A stretch of DNA of 64,000 nucleotides. Origin: Pseudomonas palleroniana (lineage in GTDB: Bacteria > Pseudomonadota > Gammaproteobacteria > Pseudomonadales > Pseudomonadaceae). The notes below the pieces were generated by a model that saw only the letters and a program-made list of their open reading frames with translations, ran no database searches and was not told where the DNA came from. The stretch lies in NCBI RefSeq assembly GCF_003031675.1, contig NZ_PYWX01000068.1, forward strand, positions 1-64,000, written 5' to 3'. The stretch's first letter is position 1. Each line of letters starts with the position of its first letter. Positions 42,956-52,052 of the stretch are shown here, piece after piece. The position numbers and the translations under genes are program-made.

Positions 42956-43073
42956 ACTGTTCGCCAGCGTTTAGTTCTTCTTTGTGCGCATGGAGGGCTG
43001 CGCAAAGATGTTTTCTGTTTATGATGGTCGTGCGAGTATCTTAATTAAATAGGGATTGTAGGTGGGAAGGGCG

Positions 43074-43097
43074 GAGGCTTTTTCATAAAAAAGCCTC
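43074..43097. terminator. Bidirectional terminator
   Basis: GAGGCTTTTT, CAT, AAAAAAGCCTC between the convergent fadL-like and MDR genes; T-runs on both strands. Confidence 0.85.
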
Positions 43098-43112
43098 TTG
43101 CGCCTGGTTGGA

Positions 43113-44114
43113 TTATTTGATTTTTACGACGACTTTACCTTTTGCTCGTCCTTGTGCCAAATATTCAAGCGCTTGCTTGGCATGCTCGAAAGGAAAAACC
43201 TTATCAATTACCGGTTTGATACGCTCGGTTTTTAGGAGGTTGCCAATTTCATTAAGTTGAGCTCCATCCGGTCGAACAAATAGAAATGAATAAGATATAT
43301 TTTTCTTCTTAGCTAGGCGCATGATCTTCCGACTCATCATCCCGAAAACGAATGTAAGGAAGAAATTCATTCTGCGAGCGTTTGCGAAGGCTTTGTCTAG
43401 CGGCCCGATGAGGGATACAATCTTGCCGCCTGGCTTGAGGATACCTACCGATTTTTCAATCGCATCTCCTCTGGTTGTGCCCAGTACCAAATCGTATGAG
43501 CTCAAAACCTGTTCAAATTCTTGCTTTTTATAGTCGATCACTTCGTCCGCGCCCAGCTTTCGAACCATGTCGACATTTCCTGTGCTGGTAGTTGTAGCCA
43601 CTTTAGCGCCAAGATACTTCGCAAGCTGAATCGCAAAAGTACCAATGCCTCCAGATCCTGCAGGAATAAATATTTTTTGGCCGGACTTAATATTTGCGCG
43701 CTCTTTCAAAGCCTGCCAGGATGTCAGCCCGACCATTGGAATGGAGGCAGCCTGTACAAAATCTAGAGTATCTGGTTTCTGTGCAGCAACTCTTTCTGGC
43801 ACAGCAGCAAATTCTGTAATTGAGCCATTTCCGAGATCGAAAAGGCTGGCAAAAATGGCATCGCCAACTTTGAATTTGGTTACAGCACTGCCCACTTCAA
43901 TTACAATTCCGGCCAAATCACTGCCCATGACTGCGGGCAGCTCAAATTTCAAGACCGGTTTGAACATGCCTGTAGGAATCATATTGTCAATTGGGTTCAA
44001 CCCTGCCGCATGAATTTCAACTAGCAGTTCGTCAGGCTTGATTGTTGGGCGGGGAACTTGGGTAAATCCTATTTCGGGCGACTTGCTGTAGCGTTTAAAT
44101 GTGAGTGCTTTCAT
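43113..44114 (-). CDS. NADPH-dependent MDR oxidoreductase
   Basis: 333 residues from ATG 44114. MKALTFKRYSKSPEIGF start, GLNPIDNMIPTGMF, MGSDLAGIVIEVG, and the nucleotide site IPAGSGGIGTFAIQLAKYLGAKV. No zinc ligands. It resembles plant and bacterial alkenal/quinone reductases of the MDR class. Likely reduces alpha,beta-unsaturated carbonyls. AT-rich codon use like the adjacent fadL gene. It is the downstream gene of the module with hydrolase B; a 79-base gap separates them. Confidence 0.85.
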   Translation of the reverse strand: MKALTFKRYSKSPEIGFTQVPRPTIKPDELLVEIHAAGLNPIDNMIPTGMFKPVLKFELPAVMGSDLAGIVIEVGSAVTKFKVGDAIFASLFDLGNGSITEFAAVPERVAAQKPDTLDFVQAASIPMVGLTSWQALKERANIKSGQKIFIPAGSGGIGTFAIQLAKYLGAKVATTTSTGNVDMVRKLGADEVIDYKKQEFEQVLSSYDLVLGTTRGDAIEKSVGILKPGGKIVSLIGPLDKAFANARRMNFFLTFVFGMMSRKIMRLAKKKNISYSFLFVRPDGAQLNEIGNLLKTERIKPVIDKVFPFEHAKQALEYLAQGRAKGKVVVKIK

Positions 44115-44193
44115 GTTGTCCTGATCCAAAAGTTATTGAATGATGTTGAAGGCTTTGTATGACGTTTGATTGTCGCAATAAGTCAATCAATTG

Positions 44194-45054
44194 CTACGCC
44201 AGGAATTTCAGAACTTTCTGTAGGAATTCGGTGTGGTATTGAAATACTCCACCATGGCCTGCGTCTGGATAAATAATAAACTCTGCCTGAGCTATACGTT
44301 GAGCCATATCAAAGCTCAGTGAAGTTGGTACCATGATGTCATTATCACCATTTGCTATCAGCACCGGCATCTGCAATCGAGTTAGATTCTGCTCTGGTTG
44401 TCTGCCCCAAGCTTTAATAGCTTTAAGTTGATTAAAAAACGCACGGGGCGTTGGCTCTTTGTCGCGATCAGCAGTGCGCTCCTTCAATCTCGCCAGGAAG
44501 GCTCTTGCGGCCTGACGCCCTTTATTTGTTGGGGTGAAAAACAGATAGGTCTTTGGATCGCGCAGCGTAAATAGGCCCTTTAACATCAATGGCCAAGTTA
44601 AAGACCAAACTCTGTCAATACCTTTTCCTCCTGCTGGGCCAGTACCCGCCAAGATCAGCTTGCGCACTAGCTCTGGTGCTCTGAGCGCTAAATCCTGTGC
44701 AACAAAACCACCCAAGGAGAAGCCCAGCAGGTCTACTTGTTCGTACCCCATTGCGCGTATTAGTGCAATTGTGTCCTCAGCCATCGCTGCTACCGTCACC
44801 GGTGCTGTACCGACAGAAAGACCGATGCCTTGATAGTCGATCGCGATCACTCGATGGTTGCGAGCGAGCCCATCAACAATACGGGGATCAAAATTATCCA
44901 GCACGGCGCCCCAGTGGTTTAGCAGGAAAATTGGAGTACCGCTGTCTATACCCAACTCTCGGTAAGCGAAAGAGATCCCTCCGACCTTTTTTTCTTTGTT
45001 AGGCGCTTTTTGAAACGAATGCGTCGGGTATGGCTGGGGGCTTGAGTTACTCAT
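44194..45054 (-). CDS. Alpha/beta hydrolase (paralogue B)
   Basis: 286 residues. FLLNHWGAVLDNFDPRIV, IDYQGIGLSVG, Ser nucleophile in LGFSLGGFVAQDL, LILAGTGPAGG, and His in DAGHGGVFQYH. Strong paralogue of the 38696-39541 enzyme with the same spacing of motifs, so the island carries two copies that have drifted apart. Substrate probably an ester or lactone. Precedes the MDR reductase on the same strand. Confidence 0.84.
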   Translation of the reverse strand: MSNSSPQPYPTHSFQKAPNKEKKVGGISFAYRELGIDSGTPIFLLNHWGAVLDNFDPRIVDGLARNHRVIAIDYQGIGLSVGTAPVTVAAMAEDTIALIRAMGYEQVDLLGFSLGGFVAQDLALRAPELVRKLILAGTGPAGGKGIDRVWSLTWPLMLKGLFTLRDPKTYLFFTPTNKGRQAARAFLARLKERTADRDKEPTPRAFFNQLKAIKAWGRQPEQNLTRLQMPVLIANGDNDIMVPTSLSFDMAQRIAQAEFIIYPDAGHGGVFQYHTEFLQKVLKFLA

Positions 45055-45232
45055 CGTCTATACCGTTGGTTCAGGTAGGCAGAGGGGGCGGATGGCGCGG
45101 CATTTGACTTGCAAGTATTAGCGGTGCATGGGGCTATGGGCATTCACTCCACCACTGCTGATACGTGTTAGCCGCGTCGCCCCTCTGACGAAGTCTCAAG
45201 GGGCATTTGCGCAATAACTATGTAGGCAATGG

Positions 45233-46021
45233 TCAGTCTTTAGTTTGGTAACGCTCGGCGGCATGTGCTTGTCGAATATCAGACATCAGCCCCTGCCGTG
45301 CCTGATCCAGGGCACTCCATCGGCTTTCCGCGTGCAGAGGCGGGATAGTCACCAGCTCACGGCGATCAAAACCGACCAGTGCAGCATCGACCAACTCTTC
45401 GACATCCATCACTTCGGAGATTGTGTTGAGGTCTATTCCTGCACGCTCCCAGATTTCTGTGCGTGTTGCTGCCGGCAATACTGCCTGGACATATACGCCC
45501 TTAGACGACAATTCCAGATTGAGACCTTGAGACAGAAACAGCACGAATGCTTTTGTCGCGCCATAAATCGACATGCCGAACTCGGGCGCAAAACCGACTA
45601 CTGAACCGAGATTGACGATTGCGCCTGCACCGGTCTGTGCGAAACGGGGGGCCACTGCTGCGGCCAGGCGTGTAAGAGCAACAACGTTAAGCGAGATGAG
45701 TCTCTCGATGCCTTCGGCACTCTGCTGAGCAAACCCGCCCGACTGAGCCATGCCCGCATTGTTGATCAAGACGCCGATGCGCTCGTCCTCGCGCAGGCGA
45801 GTTTCGATTGCGCTCAGATCGGTGGCATTAGTCAAGTCGGCCTGATGTACTTCAACGGCAACGCCGTTTTCTGCACGCAATTGATCAGCCAGCGTGTCCA
45901 GTCGAGCTTTATCGCGCGCGACAAGTACTAGGTCATGGCCGCGACGAGCAAATCGCTTGGCATACGTGGCGCCGATACCTGTTGAGGCTCCGGTGATGAG
46001 AACAGTTGGAAGCGTATTCAT
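45233..46021 (-). CDS. Short-chain dehydrogenase/reductase (paralogue 1)
   Basis: 262 residues. TGASTGIGATYAKRFARRG (Rossmann TGxxxGIG), NNAGMAQSG, catalytic Ser in GSVVGF, and YGATKAF (YxxxK). It is a close paralogue of the SDR at 51213-51992: both read KGVYVQAVLPAATRTEI and then ERAG, and share the C-terminal FDRRELVTIPP text. NAD(P)-dependent carbonyl reductase or alcohol dehydrogenase. Same strand as the NemA-like gene upstream, 48 bases apart. Confidence 0.87.
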   Translation of the reverse strand: MNTLPTVLITGASTGIGATYAKRFARRGHDLVLVARDKARLDTLADQLRAENGVAVEVHQADLTNATDLSAIETRLREDERIGVLINNAGMAQSGGFAQQSAEGIERLISLNVVALTRLAAAVAPRFAQTGAGAIVNLGSVVGFAPEFGMSIYGATKAFVLFLSQGLNLELSSKGVYVQAVLPAATRTEIWERAGIDLNTISEVMDVEELVDAALVGFDRRELVTIPPLHAESRWSALDQARQGLMSDIRQAHAAERYQTKD

Positions 46022-46068
46022 CTGTATTTCCTGATCAAAGTTTGGCGAGAGAAAGTTGAGGCAGAGTT

Positions 46069-47151
46069 TCAGCCGGAGAAGGGCGGATAGTCGGTGTAGC
46101 CTTCCGCGCCGCCGCCGTAGAGAGTTGCCGGATTAAGTGGAGCCAGAGGCGCGCCAGTCTTCAATCGCTCCACCAAGTCAGGGTTACTAATAAACGGACG
46201 ACCGAAGGCGAAGAGGTCTGCTTTGTCATCGTTTAGATGGGCGGTGGCCAGCTCAAGGTCGTATGCATTGTTGGCCAAGTAGGTCTGTTTGAAACGAAGG
46301 CGTAACGAGTCGTAGTCAAATGGTGCGATATGACGCGGGCCGCCCGTCGCGCCTTCGACAACATGCAGGAAAGCGATGCCCAAAGCACTCAGTTGCTCAG
46401 CGATATAGTTGTACTGAGATTGCGGGTCGCTGCTGGAGACGCCGTTGGCTGGAGATACTGGAGAGATCCGTACACCGGTGCGTTCTGCACCGATTTCATT
46501 CGTCACAGCGGTGACAACTTCAATTAAAAGGCGCGCGCGGTTTTCTATTGATCCACCGTACGCATCTGTGCGCTGGTTGGCGCTGTCTTTGATGAACTGA
46601 TCGAGCAAGTAGCCGTTTGCTCCGTGGATCTCAACACCATCGAAGCCAGCGGTAATAGCGTTCGCTGCCGCCTGGCGAAAGTCGTTCACGATGCCTGGCA
46701 ACTCATTCAATTCAAGAGCGCGTGGCTCGGAGACGTCGGCGAAGCCATTGTTAACGAAGGTTTTGGTCTGCGCCCGGATCGCAGATGGCGCGACGGGTGC
46801 TGCTCCGTCTGGTTGCAGGTCGACGTGTGAGACGCGCCCCACATGCCAAAGCTGCACGAAGATGCGACTTCCTTCTGCATGCACTGCGTCAGTTACCTTG
46901 CGCCATGCGTTGATTTGTTCCGGTGTATATAGCCCTGGAGTGTCTTGGTAACCCTGAGCTTGTGCGGAGATTTGGGTTGCCTCCGTAATGATCAGACCTG
47001 CTGAGGCTCTTTGTGCGTAGTAGGTCGCAGTCAGCTCGGTGGGAACCAAGCCTTTGCCTGCACGGTTGCGGGTCAGCGGTGCCATCACGACGCGATTCGC
47101 CAGCGCAAGGTTACCCAGGACATAGGAATCAAAAAGCGTTTTCTCGGACAT
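46069..47151 (-). CDS. NemA-like N-ethylmaleimide reductase (Old Yellow Enzyme)
   Basis: 360 residues from ATG 47151. Classical OYE: ANRVVMAPLTRNRAG, ITEATQIS, FVQLWHVGRVSH, GFDGVEIHGANGYLLDQF (His and Asn of the substrate site) and NQRTDAYGGS, plus ADLFAFGRPFISNP near the end. FMN enzyme reducing maleimides, nitro-esters, enones and quinones with NAD(P)H. Divergent from a Cys-rich TetR gene, the same layout as NemR-NemA, which reacts to electrophiles. Confidence 0.88.
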   Translation of the reverse strand: MSEKTLFDSYVLGNLALANRVVMAPLTRNRAGKGLVPTELTATYYAQRASAGLIITEATQISAQAQGYQDTPGLYTPEQINAWRKVTDAVHAEGSRIFVQLWHVGRVSHVDLQPDGAAPVAPSAIRAQTKTFVNNGFADVSEPRALELNELPGIVNDFRQAAANAITAGFDGVEIHGANGYLLDQFIKDSANQRTDAYGGSIENRARLLIEVVTAVTNEIGAERTGVRISPVSPANGVSSSDPQSQYNYIAEQLSALGIAFLHVVEGATGGPRHIAPFDYDSLRLRFKQTYLANNAYDLELATAHLNDDKADLFAFGRPFISNPDLVERLKTGAPLAPLNPATLYGGGAEGYTDYPPFSG

Positions 47152-47216
47152 TTTTTCAGCTTCTAGTGTGGGTGATGGCTTCAATGATTATGGTCAAGCT
47201 CTAAAATGTCAATGCT

Positions 47217-47236
47217 TTGATGTCGATCAACATCAA
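47217..47236. promoter_or_regulatory. 20-base near-perfect palindrome between nemA-like and tetR-like genes
   Basis: TTGATGTCGATCAACATCAA; only one base pair of the dyad is mismatched. It lies in the 126-base divergent region, 41 bases before the TetR start. Probable TetR operator controlling both promoters. Confidence 0.65.
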
Positions 47237-47277
47237 TGTATGATTGTTGTCATGTCAGGACTACGTTTGGATGACCG

Positions 47278-47850
47278 ATGAAAGTCACTAAAAAGCAGGC
47301 GCAGGCGAATCGGGCGCACATCGTTGAGACGGCCTCGACTCTCTTTCGAGAGCGTGGGTATGACGGCATAGGCATTGTTGAGCTGATGGCTGCTGCCGGA
47401 TTTACCCAAGGCGGGTTTTATAAGCATTTCAACTCGAAAGCCGATTTGATGGCGGAGTCTTCAGCTTGCGGTATAGCGCAATCAGCAGCTCTCACTGTCG
47501 GTGCGTCAGTAACGGAGTTCGTAAAAGTTTATCTTTCACGCGAACACCGCGATGACAGGGCTACCGGATGTACGTTGGCAGCGCTGTGCGGTGATGCTGC
47601 TCGCAAGGAGGAGGAAATTAGAGCCACTTTTGCGGCGGGTATTGAGACTCAGCTTAATGTCCTGCGGGAGAGCGAGGGCGATCAGGGCTGCGCCGACTCA
47701 GCTGGTACACGTGCCAAGCTTCTTGCCGTGATGGCTCACTCCTTAGGCGCGGTCATCATGTCGCGAGCGTGCCCCGATGACTCGGCGTTAGCTGATGAAA
47801 TTCTCGCGGCTTGCCGTGACGCAATCCTAAAATCTATGGAGCCGACCTAG
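47278..47850 (+). CDS. TetR-family regulator, cysteine-rich
   Basis: 190 residues. N-terminal TetR helix-turn-helix: IVETASTLFRERGYDGIGIVELMAAAGFTQGGFYKHFNSKADLM. The ligand domain contains six cysteines (SSACG, TGCTLAALCGD, QGCAD, RACPD, AACRD), notable for a small regulator and consistent with thiol-based sensing as in NemR, though the sequence is not NemR itself. Divergent from the OYE with an intervening palindrome. Confidence 0.85.
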   Translation: MKVTKKQAQANRAHIVETASTLFRERGYDGIGIVELMAAAGFTQGGFYKHFNSKADLMAESSACGIAQSAALTVGASVTEFVKVYLSREHRDDRATGCTLAALCGDAARKEEEIRATFAAGIETQLNVLRESEGDQGCADSAGTRAKLLAVMAHSLGAVIMSRACPDDSALADEILAACRDAILKSMEPT

Positions 47851-48078
47851 ACGACAGGTGCTGTTAAATCATGAAGAGATGCACGGAAATCTGAATTGAG
47901 CAGGATGGCAGCGCTTAGGGCCTCCGCCATCTTGTCCTGAATAGGCAATGCTTGGGTGATCGCGATTTAGGTATGCATTTTTGCGTTCACACGCTTAGTC
48001 CAGCCGCATTGACGAGAACGACTGGTCTCCGGATATTAACGATTGGACGGCGGTGGCGCCGCCGTCGGGCTCCGCTTT

Positions 48079-48423
48079 TTAAACAGCGGGCAGTTGAGCA
48101 TGTGCTTCCATAACTCTCGCCGAATACACCAGTGCGGCGCCAGCATTGAGGGCAATTGCCACGCCCAGGGCTTCAGCAATCTCACCTCGTGTTGCGCCAT
48201 GCTCTACAGCCTTTTTGGTGTGGATGCTGATGCAGCCATCACATCGCGTAGTGACCGCTACAGCCAATGCAATCAACTCATGTGTTTTGGCATCCAGATG
48301 GCCAGTTTTGGCAGCTGCGCCATCAATCTTTGTCAAACCACGCACCACGTCGGGACTTTGTTTGGCGTATTCGCCAACGCGGTCGAGCAGGGCGTCACGA
48401 TAGGCATTCCAATCTTGCATCAT
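48079..48423 (-). CDS. Carboxymuconolactone decarboxylase / AhpD-like protein
   Basis: 114 residues from ATG 48423 (GGAGA 8 bases before; a second ATG follows directly). All-helical CMD domain with HELIALAVAVTTRCDGCISIHTKKA: a CxxC pair and His three residues on, the AhpD-type redox motif, then ATRGEIAEALGVAIALN. Likely a thiol peroxidase-like or adduct-reducing protein. Downstream of an SDR on the same strand. Confidence 0.83.
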   Translation of the reverse strand: MMQDWNAYRDALLDRVGEYAKQSPDVVRGLTKIDGAAAKTGHLDAKTHELIALAVAVTTRCDGCISIHTKKAVEHGATRGEIAEALGVAIALNAGAALVYSARVMEAHAQLPAV

Positions 48424-48493
48424 TGGGGTGTCTCCAGAGTACAGGTGATAACCACCGTGCAAGCCTGCTTCAATAGGCTTGCACGAGCTCAGG

Positions 48494-49264
48494 TTAGTTG
48501 CGACCGGCCATGACACCGCCATCTACGTCCCAGATAGCACCGGTAACCCAGTCGGCTTTGTCGGAGAGCAGGAAGACAACTACCTCGGCTACGTCTTCAG
48601 GAGTACCCACTCGTCCGATTGGGTGGAAACTATTGAAGCCCTGAAGTGTGGAGTGAACCTCCGCTTTAGGAATGAACCCTTCGTAGATTGGTGTTTGCAC
48701 CACCGCAGGCGATACGGCATTGACGCGGATATGCTTGGGCGCAAGTTCCATCGCCAGATGCTGCGTCAGCGAATGCAAGCCAGCTTTTGCCATCGAATAA
48801 GCGGAAGACGGGGTTGCAGCGATTGCCTGCTTGCCCCACATCGAGCCGATGTTAACGATGGCGCCGGAATTACCCTTGGCGACGAGGTTGGCAGCGACTT
48901 TTTGCGTGATGAAGAAAGACGCCTTGTTCAGCTGCATGTACTGATCGTAGTCAGCGTCAAGATGCTCAAGAAAAGGTTTAGGGAAAAATACGCCTGCCGC
49001 GTTAACCAGGAAATCAACATCAGCATGGTGCTGATCAATTTCCTTCAGCAGCGCCGCCAGGTCTACCGGATTAGTCAAGTCTGCGGTGAGCGTGTTGACC
49101 GTCCCGATTGCTGCCAATTCCTGGCGAGCCTGCTCGGTTTTCTCTGCTCGGCTGCCGATGATAACGACGGTACCACCTTGCTGTAATACGAGTCGTGCGG
49201 TCTCCAAGCCCATCCCGCTGGTGCCGCCGACGATTAACAATTTCTTGCCAGTGAACTGACTCAT
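48494..49264 (-). CDS. Short-chain dehydrogenase/reductase (classical)
   Basis: 256 residues from ATG 49264. VGGTSGMGLETARLVLQQGG, NAAGVFFPKP, Ser in NIGSMWGK, YSMAKAGL (YxxxK) and the ending WVTGAIWDVDGGVMAGRN typical of FabG-like SDRs. NAD(P)-dependent; substrate unknown. Divergent from a LysR gene. A 70-base gap to the CMD gene suggests a two-gene unit. Confidence 0.87.
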   Translation of the reverse strand: MSQFTGKKLLIVGGTSGMGLETARLVLQQGGTVVIIGSRAEKTEQARQELAAIGTVNTLTADLTNPVDLAALLKEIDQHHADVDFLVNAAGVFFPKPFLEHLDADYDQYMQLNKASFFITQKVAANLVAKGNSGAIVNIGSMWGKQAIAATPSSAYSMAKAGLHSLTQHLAMELAPKHIRVNAVSPAVVQTPIYEGFIPKAEVHSTLQGFNSFHPIGRVGTPEDVAEVVVFLLSDKADWVTGAIWDVDGGVMAGRN

Positions 49265-49450
49265 TTGATTACTCCAAAAAATGATTGAGCCCAGGCAGTA
49301 AGTCGAAAACCAGTTTTTAGCGTTTAATGCCTGACCGCTACTGTTCGATCTACGATCTGCCACTGAGGGAACGAGCAAATTATTGGCTCCTATCAATCAG
49401 ATGAACAAACGAGATAAAGTGTTCTGGCGATAAAGAAAAGGTTTAGCGAT

Positions 49451-50356
49451 ATGGCATCACCTGTTCATCTAAACGCACTCAGGGCATTTGAAGCCAGCGC
49501 ACGGCACCAGAGCTTCTCAGCAGCTGCAGAAGAGCTGAAAGTCACGCCTGCAGCTGTGGGCCAGCTAGTACGCACACTTGAGCAGTGGTTGGGCACTCCG
49601 CTGTTTTATCGAAGCTCCAGCGGCAAAGCACGATTGATCGCTACAGAGGCTGCTGAACGTTCGCTATCCGACATCAAGGCTGGTTTTGAACGTCTTGCAT
49701 TGGGGGTTGAGCGAATGAGGGAGAACTCACCCAGCGGGGTATTGACGGTCACCGTAAGTCCCGCTTTTGCCGCCAAATGGTTGTTGCCGCGAATCGAACG
49801 TTTCCACGCGGCTTGGCCAAGCACTGACCTCCGGCTTGATACTCAGCTCAAAGCTGTAGACTTTCTGACCCAGAGAATCGATATCGGGGTGCGATATGGT
49901 TCCGGTCATTGGCCTGGTTTGGTCGCAGAAAAGCTTATGGACGAGGAAATCTATCCGGTTTGCTCACCTCTGCTGAAGGACGCTCGTTTACAAACTCCTG
50001 CCGAGCTTGGCGATGAAACTCTGATTCATGATCTTTCTATGGATGGCCATGCGGGCTTTGCTACTTGGGATACTTGGTTGCAAGCAGCTGGAGTGAGGAA
50101 TGTTTCGACAAAGCGTGGAATGAAAATCAACAATTCTGCTGCGGTGCTTCAAGCGGCAATTGATCGACAAGGTATTGCACTGGCGCGCAGCGTTATGGTT
50201 AAGGATGATCTGGCTGCTGGTAGGGTGGTTCGTTTATTTCCAGATGTCCAGTTTACTTCGCCATTGGCTTACTACGTAGTTTATCGTCCGGAGAGTGTGA
50301 ACTTTCCGAGATTAAAAGCCTTTCGAGATTGGCTTTTCGAAGAGGCGTCCAGCTAA
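49451..50356 (+). CDS. LysR-family regulator (GcvA-like)
   Basis: 301 residues. HTH: LNALRAFEASARHQSFSAAAEELKVTPAAVGQLVRTLEQWLG-type segment, as in GcvA/TrpI-like LysR proteins. The effector domain has RIDIGVRYGSGHWPGL, YPVCSPLL and ALARSVMVKDDLAAGRVVRLFP, the standard GcvA-type core. Divergent from the SDR/CMD unit across 186 bases and probably its activator. Confidence 0.88.
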   Translation: MASPVHLNALRAFEASARHQSFSAAAEELKVTPAAVGQLVRTLEQWLGTPLFYRSSSGKARLIATEAAERSLSDIKAGFERLALGVERMRENSPSGVLTVTVSPAFAAKWLLPRIERFHAAWPSTDLRLDTQLKAVDFLTQRIDIGVRYGSGHWPGLVAEKLMDEEIYPVCSPLLKDARLQTPAELGDETLIHDLSMDGHAGFATWDTWLQAAGVRNVSTKRGMKINNSAAVLQAAIDRQGIALARSVMVKDDLAAGRVVRLFPDVQFTSPLAYYVVYRPESVNFPRLKAFRDWLFEEASS

Positions 50357-50604
50357 TGAGCAGAGGTGTTGAACTCCGATAAAAATCAGTAGAATGCGTG
50401 GAAGTTACCGACCGAGAGAGAGGGCTCTCCATGGCTCAATTGTCTCCATACTGATTTTTCGGAGAGTTTAGTAAGTAAATCATCTTAATGTATTTTCTAC
50501 TCCGCAACTGGGGCGAAAAGATTCGCGTTAATCGCAACTTTTTGGATGTGCTGACATCTGATTATGATGTACTCTTTCTATATTACTCACATCGAGAAAT
50601 TTCC

Positions 50605-50970
50605 ATGTCAAAACTCGCAGAATTCCGCCAGCTCGAAAAACATCTCGCCGAACAGCTTCAGGCTCTGGAAGCTCTCAAGGGCGATGCTGGCCTCAAGAAA
50701 GAAATTGAATTCGAAACGAAGCTGCGCGATTTGCTGGCAAAATATGGCTACAGTCTTAAGGACGTGATCAACCTGCTAGATCCCCAAGCTGGCCGTCGCG
50801 CTCCATTCGCCCAGTCCAAAGCTGGCAGTCGTAAGCCTCGCCAGTTGAAGGTCTACAAAAATCCGCACACTGGTGAACTCGTCGAGACCAAGGGCGGAAA
50901 TCACAAAACGCTGAAGGATTGGAAAGCAGAACATGGCTCCGCGACTGTTGAGTCTTGGCTGACCAAGTGA
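50605..50970 (+). CDS. mvaU: MvaT/MvaU-family H-NS-like nucleoid silencer
   Basis: 121 residues from ATG 50605; upstream residues in the same frame are not family-like. The N-terminal coiled coil is MSKLAEFRQLEKHLAEQLQAL, then KKEIEFETKLRDLLAKYGYSLKDVINLLDPQ. The C-terminal DNA-binding part has KVYKNPHTGELVETKGGNHKTLKDWK with the AT-hook-like Gly-Gly-Asn-His motif. The start text matches MvaU more than MvaT in memory. It coats AT-rich foreign DNA. Its own upstream region is AT-rich and it lies inside the accessory block, unusual for a core silencer. A strong terminator follows. Confidence 0.87.
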   Translation: MSKLAEFRQLEKHLAEQLQALEALKGDAGLKKEIEFETKLRDLLAKYGYSLKDVINLLDPQAGRRAPFAQSKAGSRKPRQLKVYKNPHTGELVETKGGNHKTLKDWKAEHGSATVESWLTK

Positions 50971-50983
50971 ATTCTGGGTTTAT

Positions 50984-51010
50984 AAAAAAGAGCCATGAAG
51001 GCTCTTTTTT
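50984..51010 (+). terminator. Terminator of the mvaU-like gene
   Basis: AAAAAAGAGCC, 5-base loop, GGCTCTTTTTT; 13 bases after the stop. Confidence 0.9.
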
Positions 51011-51212
51011 ATCGCACTTTGCTGCGCCGGTGGTTTCGAACGATAGCCAGTTTTTTCCCTGCATTGTTTTCATTTGAAAGGAAGACCGCAGCTCAGAGTA
51101 AATTTGACTTACAGTTGAATCTATTCAAAAAGCTCGCACCTTCGCCTAGGTAGCGAATCATGACTGGGAGTGTTGCAGAACTCGACCACCATTCATAAAA
51201 AAGTCCTCCCAT

Positions 51213-51992
51213 TCATGCCGGCAATCGATAACGTTCTGCTGGTTCAGCGTTACTAAAACCGGATGCAAGCGCACCTCGCGCTTGCTCGAAAGCCACCCAC
51301 GCTGCCAAGTCAGGTACTGGAGGAATGGTCACCAGTTCACGCTGATCAAATCCAGCCAGTGCAGCATCAACCAGGGCTTCTACTTCCATGACGTCAGGAA
51401 CCTTGCTGATATCTCCACCGGCACGCTCATAGATTTCAGTGCGTGTGGCGGCGGGGAGCACAGCTTGTACATAAACACCTTTTGCTGAAACTTCAGCAGC
51501 CAGGCTTTGTGACAGTGTCAACACGTAGGACTTGGTGGCCGCATAGATTCCGTGAGAATGCTCCGGCAGCAGCGCTAAAACCGAAGCGACGTTGATGATG
51601 GCGCCGGCGCCGCGCGCAACCATGCTGCCGATAACGGCAGAGGCGAGCAGGGTGGGGGCGACAACATTCAGACTCATCAAGGCTTGCATCTTGTCAGTCG
51701 GGGCAGTGGCAAAATCACCAACAAGGGCGGCCCCTGCGTTATTGACCAAAATATCGATAACGGGCCCGCTGCGCAGGCGCTCCAGAACTGTGTTGAGCTG
51801 GCCAGTATCGGTAAGATCTGCCGTGATGACCTCGACTGAAATACCGCATGCATCTCGCAATTCTGATGCGAGCGCATTGAGTCGATCAGTCGCTCTGGCG
51901 ACGAGCACCAGGTCATGGCCACGAGCGGCCATCCGGCGTGCGTAAACGGAGCCGATACCACTTGAAGCGCCGGTAATGAGAGCAGTCGTCAT
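51213..51992 (-). CDS. Short-chain dehydrogenase/reductase (paralogue 2)
   Basis: 259 residues from ATG 51992. TGASSGIGSVYARRMAARGHDL, NNAGAALVGDF, Ser in VASVLALL, YAATKSYVLTLSQ. Shares long identical runs with the SDR at 45233-46021 (RGHDLVLVAR; VYVQAVLPAATRTEI; RELVTIPP), so it is a recent enough duplicate within the same island. Followed across 60 bases upstream by a YciI gene on the same strand, it belongs to the last module. Confidence 0.87.
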   Translation of the reverse strand: MTTALITGASSGIGSVYARRMAARGHDLVLVARATDRLNALASELRDACGISVEVITADLTDTGQLNTVLERLRSGPVIDILVNNAGAALVGDFATAPTDKMQALMSLNVVAPTLLASAVIGSMVARGAGAIINVASVLALLPEHSHGIYAATKSYVLTLSQSLAAEVSAKGVYVQAVLPAATRTEIYERAGGDISKVPDVMEVEALVDAALAGFDQRELVTIPPVPDLAAWVAFEQARGALASGFSNAEPAERYRLPA

Positions 51993-52052
51993 ATAAATAT
52001 TCCTTTTGCAAGAGTGTCTTGAGTGTGACGACATCTTGGTAGATGTAAGAAG

